From the NCBI GenBank assembly GCA_033220425.1, contig CM065653.1, positions 2,604,001 to 2,668,000 on the forward strand: a stretch of DNA of 64,000 bases, read 5' to 3'. The translations under genes and the position numbers were made by a program. The notes under the pieces are model-generated. The model saw only the letters and a list, made by a program, of their open reading frames with translations, was not told the DNA's origin and made no database searches. The DNA comes from Lepraria neglecta. Lineage: Eukaryota > Ascomycota > Lecanoromycetes > Lecanorales > Stereocaulaceae. Positions 56,568 through 64,000 of this stretch are shown in pieces (within the stretch, counting starts at the first letter, position 1; each line of letters starts with the position of its first letter).

Positions 56568-57320
56568 ATGGCCCAGAACGGCACTACTCCTGAAAACCTC
56601 GACTCCCTCTCCCTCTCAGACACCGAGCTCGACGACACAGAAAACCTCTTCGCTTCGCCTTCTGTGCCCTCGAAAAAACCAAAACCTGCCGAGAAGACTC
56701 AAGCCTCACACACGCAATCCCCTGCTCATCCTCCAGATAGCGAAGAAGACACTCTCGCCGCCCATGAAGCTTCCCTGCGCCGCGAACTCTCCTCCCTCTG
56801 CACCATGAACCAAATTGTCTCCGGCGTGGTCGAATCACTGGAGAAAGCTAAGGGCAACATGGAAACTGTTTCCGCAACCGTCACCAACGCTTCTACTCTC
56901 CTTATCACCTGGACGCGCATCCTCAGCCAAACAGAACATAACCAGAGACTCATTCTGAATCCTAATTGGCAGGGCGCAAGTCAGGATATCGTAGATGGGG
57001 AAAACGAGGAGACACTAAGACGGCAGGAGAAGGAGAGAATGCGGGAAGGAGAGATCAGGAAGGAGGAGGCTAGGGAGAGGGAGCGGGAGGAGGAGGAGCG
57101 GCGAAGGATGACCGAGGGAACTACAAAGGGGCCTCGGGGAAGAGGGAGAGGCGTAGGAAGAGGAGTGGGAAGAGGCGCCAGTAGTGGATATGCCGGGGTA
57201 GGCGGTCAAGGAGGTGTCAGAGGGACAGCTAGAGGAGGGGCTACAACGCCGAGAAGGGTGGGAACTGGTACTGGCAGAGGGCTAACCAATGGGAGGAGCA
57301 GAGGGAGAGGAGCAGCATAA
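56568..57320 (+). CDS. DUO1: DASH complex subunit DUO1
   Basis: Single exon from the Met at 56,568 (MAQNGTTPENL): 250 aa. An in-frame upstream Met at 56,532 adds 12 residues. An acidic/Ser-rich N-terminus (LSLSDTELDDTENLFASP) is followed by the conserved helix EASLRRELSSLCTMNQIVSGVVESLEKAKGNMETVSATV, then NASTLLITWTRILSQTEHNQRLILNPNWQG, the DUO1 signature. A charged coiled coil and a Gly/Arg-rich tail (RGRGRGVGRG) follow. DUO1 is part of the DASH/Dam1 ring that couples kinetochores to microtubules in fungi. The RG-rich tail is unusual in length and could bind RNA or microtubules (inference). Confidence 0.92.
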   Translation: MAQNGTTPENLDSLSLSDTELDDTENLFASPSVPSKKPKPAEKTQASHTQSPAHPPDSEEDTLAAHEASLRRELSSLCTMNQIVSGVVESLEKAKGNMETVSATVTNASTLLITWTRILSQTEHNQRLILNPNWQGASQDIVDGENEETLRRQEKERMREGEIRKEEAREREREEEERRRMTEGTTKGPRGRGRGVGRGVGRGASSGYAGVGGQGGVRGTARGGATTPRRVGTGTGRGLTNGRSRGRGAA

Positions 57321-58013
57321 CATTCGTCAATGGTCTTCGTGCACGATACCCAGTCGTTAAATTCTCGTCTTCTTATCAGACCAGGCTTCCGCTTTGTGGG
57401 AGCCCAACTGAAGGGCTTGTGACTTGATACCCAAGTCGGGGTAAATTTCCCAAATCGCGATACCCAAAGCATGGGGATCTACCTCTTGCTGCCGTAGTAC
57501 GGTTCAGATATGCAGGGTCCCTCAATGTTGACAAAATCAGAAATGGTGGCGTGCGCGGAAGCTGGCCACGTCTGACAGTATTCATCAGTCAACGATAGAG
57601 ACGGTCAGCTAGCTTCATAGTGCACCAGTGAAGCGTGGGATGTATCCGCCCCCTGTTGAGCATGAGCGTTGACATCCTGACGCGATCGCGTGCTGATGGT
57701 CCGTAAGGAAGGCTGACCGCTTGGATGTACCGCTAACAAGATATGGTTGATGATTGATAACAACACGACAGCTGACGGACAGATAATCTGTGTTTTGCGC
57801 GAAAGGGATAAAATGTCCCAACGCCCCCTATCCTTTAGGGGTTTAAGACAACCTGCGATGCCCAGAGGCTCGCGGCATTTCTCGGCCTGTCCTCATCTCG
57901 CCACACATCGCCGTCATTAGCATATCTCCTCGACTTCAGGAGACAACGCGACATCCTGAGATTCCTCGACTGTTTATCCGACCTCAGTCGAGGTCGACAC
58001 CCCGACGACCGCA
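57321..58013. other. Intergenic, nothing recognised
   Basis: Short frames on the minus strand (57,376-57,821) have no family features. No repeat from the left part of the window is present. Confidence 0.45.
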
Positions 58014-58826
58014 ATGTCGGAACCATCAATGGCCAGCATTCCGCCTTTCCTAAGAGTACCAGCAGAGATCCGACTGATCATCTACGAGCTCCTACTCTCG
58101 GACCACGACGACAAGACACTCTGCATTCGTACCGAAGACCCTGCAACTTACCAGAGAAGGAAAGGAGAGGAACGCCGGCGACGCAAATTTAGGTACATAC
58201 AAGATCGAATGCGCTCGCGCAGCGGAGAATCGACCTATGGCCTCATCAAGAGCCCAGGCCTATATTCCTCCATCCTCGGCGCGAACCGCCAGATCCACAG
58301 CGAAGCCTCTCATGTCCTCTACTCGCATACGTTCGACTTCGGCTTGGACGTCGAAAGTATCCTACCATTCCTACAAGACCTCACACCCACGGCCCTCTCT
58401 TCGATCAAGCGCATTAAACTGACGAAACGCTCTCTACCCTACACCAAGAACTTCGATCGCTGCGAATGGCGCAACGCCTGCGACTACATTTCGAAGAACC
58501 TCAGTTTAGTGCAGCTCGATCTCGGTGTGTATGGAGGCACGCCGTCCCTTGCGAACAGGCCAGCATTACACTGGAAGCAGAATAGCACATATACCAAAGC
58601 AGACTTTGCGCTTATATCGAAGCTTGAAGAGTGTGAGGATGATATGGAGTGGGTGAAACAGATTGCTGCTATCAAGGGACTGCAGGTCTTGAATGTCAAG
58701 GCTTTGCTGGAGCATTGTCCGATACCGGGCTCCAAGGCTATGGCTTTCTTTGTGAATTTCTCGGCGAGCATTGAGAAGGGGTTTACGGAGTATTTGAGGT
58801 CACATATGGTCGCGCAGGTTTCTTGA
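58014..58826 (+). CDS. 2EXR/F-box-like domain protein
   Basis: Single exon, 270 aa. The N-terminal FLRVPAEIRLIIYELLL is the hallmark L-P-x-E-[IL]-R-x-x-[IV]-[YW] start of this very large fungal family, followed by ILGANRQIHSEASHVLYSHTFDF. The C-terminal half has alternating strands and helices (IKRIKLTKR, LVQLDLGVYG, LQVLNVKALLEHCP) without a catalytic signature. Function is unknown for the family; scaffold or ubiquitin-adaptor roles are guesses. The start context GCAATGTCG is acceptable. A second Met at codon 6 is possible. Confidence 0.82.
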   Translation: MSEPSMASIPPFLRVPAEIRLIIYELLLSDHDDKTLCIRTEDPATYQRRKGEERRRRKFRYIQDRMRSRSGESTYGLIKSPGLYSSILGANRQIHSEASHVLYSHTFDFGLDVESILPFLQDLTPTALSSIKRIKLTKRSLPYTKNFDRCEWRNACDYISKNLSLVQLDLGVYGGTPSLANRPALHWKQNSTYTKADFALISKLEECEDDMEWVKQIAAIKGLQVLNVKALLEHCPIPGSKAMAFFVNFSASIEKGFTEYLRSHMVAQVS

Positions 58827-59381
58827 GTTACATTTCACATTGCTATAAGATGTATGTCTTTGGATTTTGTATGCCTTGTATAATTCTCGTTGTATGTGAG
58901 GTACGTTTCTAATGTTCAGAAAAGGAAAGAACCCGCAGCCAATCCCTCAAGGAAGCGCATCAATTGCAATGAAACAAAAGCCACAGCATCTCGACTCGTC
59001 TTCGCCAGAAATTTTTCCAACAAATTTATGTCACACGATCAAGGTTATCGATAAAATTATGAGCTAAGCCCGATTCTACTAGCGCGTACCAGTGGTTTCT
59101 CCGCCAAATTCCCCCGCCATGAAAATTCACGACTCCCAACCTCCTCCGTAAACATATCCTAAATTTAACATTACAACCAGCCATCGCAAATTCCATCGCT
59201 TAATAGAACACGTTCACTTTCTCCTCCAGTTCCTGCCTTCTGCAAGTATCCGTTTCTCCTTAACTCGAGCAATCCCACACTCTGCATAATTTCTCCCACA
59301 GCTACAACTTCACAGAGCTTTCTCCCCACTCTGTTCTCTCCTTCAATCCGTCGAAGACTATCTTCATTGAGAACTCTCACA
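58827..59381. other. Intergenic, 3' and 5' flanks
   Basis: AT-rich 3' region after the stop and a pyrimidine-rich leader (59,215-59,350) typical of fungal promoters before the secreted-protein start. No gene seen. Confidence 0.4.
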
Positions 59382-60164
59382 ATGCAAATCAGATCTGTGC
59401 TTCTTGTGTACCTGTTCTCTTCTTTGAGTCTCCTCTCCCATGCCTTCCCTCTGATACCACAGGAACCCCCCACAAAGTCTGCCCTCCGAAGGCGCGTTGC
59501 TTACTCTGTGGTGGCTGTCGATGGAGGCTCAGCGGCCACATCCCCAACTGCTAACGGCAACCCTGTTCAAACAATAATTCAAACATCTGACCAAACGGAA
59601 ACCGTCACTGCTCTTGCAAGCACACCTCTTCCTTCAACCGAGATAGTGGTATCTACAATCATGGTCAACGAGTCGCAACCAGCGAAGACTGTTGATGTCA
59701 GCATAACAAAGGTCACTACGAAGGCCTTCTCGCCAACCTCGCCACCATCATCCAAAGTCGTCAACGCGGATGATGCAGCTCCGTTCCCCACGGTCGACTT
59801 CGTCACAAAAACCTCGACTGCTTTGACAACCGTGGATTGCACCTCCTCAAGCTCCTCAACCTTTTCAACCTCCTCGACTGCAATGCCAACAACTACCTCG
59901 AAGATAAGCTTAACTACAATCGTCCCCTCGACTCCCCCTCAATACGCAAAACCCGGAACAGAAACCGGGGCTCCCGCAGAGGCAGGATGGGTAGCCCCAG
60001 CTGGATTGCTTCCACCTCCCTCTTCAACCCTCACTTCTTACATCACTCAGCCAACAACGACATCGAAGACATACGATGATGGGATGTGGCATACAACCTG
60101 GCGGACATGGAATGCGACATCGACCATGCCCTCAAGCTCATCTACGACTGCGACCGCTACTTGA
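59382..60164 (+). CDS. Secreted Ser/Thr-rich protein, probably cell-wall associated
   Basis: From the Met at 59,382, 260 aa. The signal peptide is MQIRSVLLVYLFSSLSLLSHAFP, with cleavage after HA. The mature chain is dominated by Ser, Thr, Pro and Val (TSSSSSTFSTSSTAMPTTTS and similar), so it is heavily O-glycosylated by expectation. A dibasic RRR site (LRRRVA) just after the signal could be processed by a Kex2-type protease. No GPI signal is obvious, because the C-terminus ends in SSTTATAT without a hydrophobic tail. Family not recognised beyond this class. An in-frame Met at 59,367 adds five residues before the signal. Confidence 0.75.
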   Translation: MQIRSVLLVYLFSSLSLLSHAFPLIPQEPPTKSALRRRVAYSVVAVDGGSAATSPTANGNPVQTIIQTSDQTETVTALASTPLPSTEIVVSTIMVNESQPAKTVDVSITKVTTKAFSPTSPPSSKVVNADDAAPFPTVDFVTKTSTALTTVDCTSSSSSTFSTSSTAMPTTTSKISLTTIVPSTPPQYAKPGTETGAPAEAGWVAPAGLLPPPSSTLTSYITQPTTTSKTYDDGMWHTTWRTWNATSTMPSSSSTTATAT

Positions 60165-61280
60165 GATCTGGGGCAATGGAAGAAATGAAGAAATGACATG
60201 TAACGACACAATACGGAATACGAAGACGAACCAACGGACACTACGTGTTTACAGATGGAACCGAGCTGCCCCAGCTTGTCACCTCCGTGACCACATGATA
60301 CTCAGCGCGAGATGTAATCCGCCATGGATGGAGACGAACTTTTGCTTCGAGCTCCTCAATCGTCAAACCTTTGGGGGAAGCACTCGACGGGCACAGACTG
60401 ATCCGTGATTCTGGTAGCACGCCGAGTTGAGGGATAAAATGAATGAGCACCTTGCTTGCACGGACGAATCAGTTTTCGATGCGTATGATGATGCTAGAAC
60501 CGATCAACATTCTGAGATGACCAAAAGTGATAGTGCTAGTGAAATTCCGCATAGCGATGGGCGTTTAATCAGGTTCAGGAGGGCCTGGCATGTATTTAGA
60601 CTACACCCAAAACGATTTGGCAGAATAATAACAATAATAATAATTGAACAGGAGAACTTCGCATAGTTATTCAGCACTTTGAAGACACCTCGACCGAGCA
60701 GGCAAGCCTCAAGCACATTTAGATCCCTGGCTTTGAGCGGGATTATCTTGGCATCTCTTCCATCCCATCGAAAAGATAGTGTGAGCACTTTGCGCACTGT
60801 AACTTCGAGCCCTGCTTGTAAGCGACAAACTAACAACTGGGCTGAACCCACTGTCCCCAACAACGGTAAGAGATTTGAATAGTCTCATCTCTATTACAGC
60901 CTTACAGGGTTCTTCCTCTGCAATGAAGCCTCTCACATCGTATAGCATCAGCCCTTTCCGACGTTCAACCTTATTCAGGTATACTAGCCAGCATCGATGG
61001 CTCGTGTTAGACGAGGCGTCGCCAAGCTCTCTCAGCTCTGGCCTCTGGTTTCCCGCTTAGAGCAAATGGTGTTTCCACCTGACCGTGTCCAGTCCATGAA
61101 TATATCCCAGTACTCATCCCAGATCTCTCTTCAGATTTCACAGCTGTACTCAATCACTTTTCCTCTCAGCCTTCTCTGCCCTGTGTATCAACGATTATAG
61201 AAATATATTTCACGAAGTTCACTTCCTGAAGCCGGCGTGAAACAAATCTGAACTTTCGACATAAATACAAACCCTGCATC
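60165..61280. other. Gene-free interval of about 1.1 kb
   Basis: Frames of 60-119 codons on both strands (for example 60,504-60,863 minus) lack codon bias and family features. A short AATAATAATAAT simple repeat lies near 60,627-60,645. Confidence 0.45.
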
Positions 61281-61890
61281 ATGCATTTCCTAACCATCCT
61301 CGCGCTCGCTCCCTTCCTTGCGACTGCTTCCCCCTATGGACTGGACCGGATCTGCAAAACCCTCAACACCGCAGACAATGGATGCATTCGCTGTGCACCT
61401 TCTCCCCCTCCCCCATCATCCCCAAAGGCAAAAAAACCCCCCAACCCCACTAACGACCCCACTTCCACAGACGTCAAAGGCTTCGACGTAACCGGCGTCC
61501 TGACCGAAGTCGACCTCTCCTTTCCCGCCGTCCAAAACAAATGCGACTGCATCCAACAATGTCTCAACAACCCCACCACCTGCGCCGCCTACGTGTATTA
61601 ATTCTCCACTCCCACCAGCGTGCTGGCTGGCCATCGGACTTGCACGCTGTATTCGAATTTCAACCTGCCGAGTGATGTAACTGTGCAGTATGATTTGGCG
61701 AGTGTAAATGATAGGAATGTTAAGGATAAAAATTTGAACACGGTGCCTGATGGTAATGCTTTCTCTGGGTATGTTAGTTTTCTTTGCCCTTACTTGGCAT
61801 CGGGTGCTTGGCTGGTGAGAAGACTGGGAGCGCTAATGTTTCGAGTGCAGACCTGTTTGGCAACTCCCTAATGGCAAGGCTTTATGTTGA
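61281..61890 (+). pseudogene. Small secreted protein gene with one in-frame stop
   Basis: Exon 1 61,281-61,768, intron 61,769-61,850 (82 bp, GT-AG), exon 2 61,851-61,890. The total is 528 nt, 176 codons. The signal peptide is MHFLTILALAPFLATAS-PYG. A Pro/Lys linker is followed by a Cys-containing domain: KCDCIQQCLNNPTTCAAYVY, then GHRTCTLYSNFNLPSDVTVQYDL and the C-terminus GPVWQLPNGKALC. A single TAA at 61,599-61,601 splits the domain between AYVY and FSTP. Everything downstream, including splice sites and the terminal Cys, is still in good order, so the damage is recent, a sequencing error, or read through. The Cys pattern resembles PAN/apple-like secreted domains. Confidence 0.7.
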
Positions 61891-62138
61891 TAAACTCGAC
61901 TCCCAAATCACAATGTGCTGTGAGAAAAAAGCGAAGCAGACACAAACGCGACCCTGCTAGGTCTTGAAGCCTCAAATCGCGTTAGCGGTCGACACCTTTG
62001 CAGAACTGTTGGCGTTCGGCTAATGATCTCATAATGCTCTCTCCGAGGCTGCTGCTTTATTAGGAAAGAGCTAGGTGGATGGGGGGTGTTTTGTACTCCA
62101 TACGACAAAGAATTTGTATGACCCTTCTGCAATTTCTA

Positions 62139-63062
62139 TCAACCAGCCCCTTGAATCTCCTCCATCGTCCTCTTTGCGTGCTCCGCCCAATCTTTCGTAT
62201 TATCATCGACATCCGCCTTCAGCCCAATCGCCCCAAACCTCTCCTTCCAAAACTCCCATCGCTCCAAACAAAACCCCCTCTTTCCATCCCACAGCGCTCC
62301 ACCGTGTCCCGCTCCCACACCCCTCGGTACTCCATCCTCAACAATAAGTCCCCACTCCCTTCCACTATTCCACATGAAATCTCCAGCATAAAACACCCAT
62401 ACCGCCGCCCCGGGTAGATTGATCCAAACCTCATCTTCATGCAACTCTTCCTCAAGCGCGGCACGCATGGCGTGAATAGCATAGACCTCGAGCCAGTCAA
62501 GTGATTTGCACTGCTTAGTCACCAATCTCGCTACGAAGGCATTGCACCGTGTCCATTGCTCCCTGAGCGCTTCTCAATCGGGACAAAAGCCTTCGTCATG
62601 AATCCGAGCGTTCCAGCTTAGTTCTGAGTGGGCAAGGGAGGCGGCATCGTCCCAGCCATGTCTGATTTCCGGGTTGTAGAGGGGCAGATCGGCCCATAAA
62701 ACATTGTTCAATGCCCACCCGACGGTCCTGATCTCCTCCCTACCATGCTCGTCAGATGGCGACGGACGGTGCGATAGAGCGACTAGGATTTCCACTAGTC
62801 TGGCATGCCAAGCGTGATCGTGCGGACTTTGCATCATGATGCTATTGAAAATTTCCCATGTATATATGAGAGATCGTTCTACAAGGTCCTCGAAGTCGCG
62901 CGCGTAGTAGTCATCGATAAGAGCAGCGAGTCAGTCGACTGTTTCCGCAAGAGTAACCCTGTCTTGGAGGTAGGCTTTGATCGCGTTAAATGGGTGGCCG
63001 AGAGGTGGGCGAGGCTCTGGTAGGGCAGGGCGGATTTTAGGCCGATGAAGTTGCGGGTTCAT
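62139..63062 (-). pseudogene. DUF3632 family gene with two in-frame TGA codons
   Basis: A single reading frame of 308 codons runs from ATG at 63,062 (NPQLHRPKIRP) to the stop at 62,139. Family features include HPFNAIKAYLQDRV, RSLIYTWEIFNSIM, WHARLVEILVALSHRPSP, NVLWADLPLYNPEIRHGWDD, WTRCNAFVARL and WLEVYAIHAMRAALEE, matching the fungal DUF3632 family (function unknown). Two TGA codons, at about 62,931-62,933 and 62,578-62,580, fall where tryptophan fits (VD-W-LAALID and PD-W-EALREQW). Both are therefore TGG-to-TGA transitions. No other damage was seen, so inactivation looks recent. Confidence 0.75.
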
Positions 63063-63832
63063 GATTGAGAGGACCTGCTATAGACTTTGAAGATGCATGT
63101 TATGAATCTAAGAGATGGAAAGTAAATACTTGAAGCATGTGTGCAAGAGAGCAGGAGACAGGCGGTAGCAATTACAAAGTCAAGCAGAGGATTGACGCAA
63201 GAAGAAACAAAAATAATGAGGCGATCGAGATTGGTAGATGAGGGTATGGTGTGTTGGCCAAGCGCCAAAGGATCAAGATAATGAGTCAAAGCCTGAACGT
63301 TTGACCCTTCATCTTTTGAACTCATTGAGGCATAGTGCCGGCCAGAGTGTTTTGTATCGTCCGGCAACAAGCCAAAACAAAGTATACTTTCCAAAAACAG
63401 TGCTATCTCAACGGAAAATGGTGGCTCTGAGGTTAACATAACTCGACAAGTTAATAAACACGAACACAACATAGACGTGGAGATCGCTTTTGATATCAAG
63501 AAGATTGAAACGAATTAATGAAAAAGGAAGATAGATCTAATAGCGAGGGTAGAAAGCCCAATTAATAGTTGGTATTGATAACACCTCACTGATAGCGAAG
63601 GCAGGCCGATCCGATCCTTGAGCGTTGTACGACCTGTGCACCTAAATTGACAAGACCTAAAATAGTTTTAGCATACTAACGATTGCATTAAGAAACCATT
63701 CTTCCAGTCCTTAGCCTGGTCACCAACCTGCACCAGCTGGAATAGGCAGGCCAGTGAAGACGAAACTTCTGCTGTCGCCTGCAAGCCTCGCATCGGCTAC
63801 TCCCGCGGGCATGAACCATAAATCTTGGCATC
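63063..63832. other. Intergenic, nothing recognised
   Basis: Upstream of the DUF3632 locus and of the gene at the right edge. A 146-codon minus-strand frame (63,059-63,499) has no domain or composition supporting a gene. Confidence 0.4.
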
Positions 63833-64000
63833 ATGTCTCATAGTCAAAGACATCCTCTCCCAATTCGTCACGTGCCAAAAGCTCGTCCAATTTCCAGCAA
63901 ACCCGGAGCCGCTGTCAGCAGTGCGACCTCAGCTATGACGGACAGGATGGGCTCTCCGCCGGCCATAGAGGACCAGGCCAGACTATTGGAGGATGCCTTG
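63833..64000 (+). CDS. 5' end of an unidentified protein gene, cut by the window edge
   Basis: ATG at 63,833 in context ATCATGTCT opens a frame of 56 codons that is still open at the last base. The visible part (SHSQRHPLPIRHVPKARPIS..., ending AIEDQARLLEDAL) is a basic, disordered N-terminus followed by a likely helix. No family can be named from this piece. Confidence 0.55.
   Translation, partial: MSHSQRHPLPIRHVPKARPISSKPGAAVSSATSAMTDRMGSPPAIEDQARLLEDAL

Noticed and set aside
60504-60863. 119-codon minus-strand frame between the secreted-protein genes
   Set aside because: It includes the AAT simple repeat, shows no codon bias and has no recognisable domain.
63059-63499. 146-codon minus-strand frame upstream of the DUF3632 locus
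   Set aside because: Composition is hydrophobic and mixed with no domain, and it spans the putative promoter of the DUF3632 gene.

Overview
The window is nuclear DNA of a filamentous ascomycete (Pezizomycotina). The evidence is short GT-AG introns (about 45-90 bp) with CTAAC-type branch points, compact protein genes on both strands, fungal-specific families (NST1, DUO1, GT71 mannosyltransferase, Dal5-type permease, mL40), and transposons carrying the C:G-to-T:A transitions of repeat-induced point mutation (RIP). A leotiomycete is plausible but that is only an inference.

Positions 1-22,880 are a gene-free transposon graveyard. It holds a RIP-worn Ty3/Gypsy chromovirus copy cut into several pieces (copy A, about 682-6,915), a second structurally complete but broken chromovirus (copy B, 7,868-14,320, target duplication ATAAC), and a structurally complete but broken Ty1/Copia element (15,909-21,653, target duplication CCTAT). 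It also holds about ten LTRs of that Copia family (LTR-A), most of them solo with perfect 5-bp target duplications, a related giant LTR family with a minisatellite in U3 (LTR-B), and the tail of a third chromovirus (22,025-22,677). Target-duplication bookkeeping shows that the first 4 kb was rearranged by recombination between LTRs.

Positions 22,880-36,530 are transitional. A divergent pair, a Dal5-type permease and a seven-exon TauD-type dioxygenase, looks like a sulfonate (taurine) use module. It is followed by a secreted Cys-containing protein gene, a 1.75-kb LTR-B insertion (31,435-33,184, target duplication CTAAC), LTR relics, and two cysteine-rich secreted-protein-like loci, the second of which is damaged.

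Positions 36,800-64,000 are ordinary euchromatin: GT71 mannosyltransferase, anthranilate phosphoribosyltransferase, sugar transporter, mitochondrial ribosomal protein mL40, a Rho2-type GTPase with an apparent 6-nt microexon, NST1, a DUF1749 hydrolase, a TRAPPC12-like protein, a nuclear CDK-site-rich protein, DASH subunit DUO1, a 2EXR/F-box-like protein and a Ser/Thr-rich secreted protein. The right end has two damaged host genes (a small secreted protein with one in-frame TAA and a DUF3632 gene with two in-frame TGA codons) and the 5' end of a gene that runs off the window. Exon coordinates were derived by hand from splice signals; the multi-exon totals given come out divisible by three.
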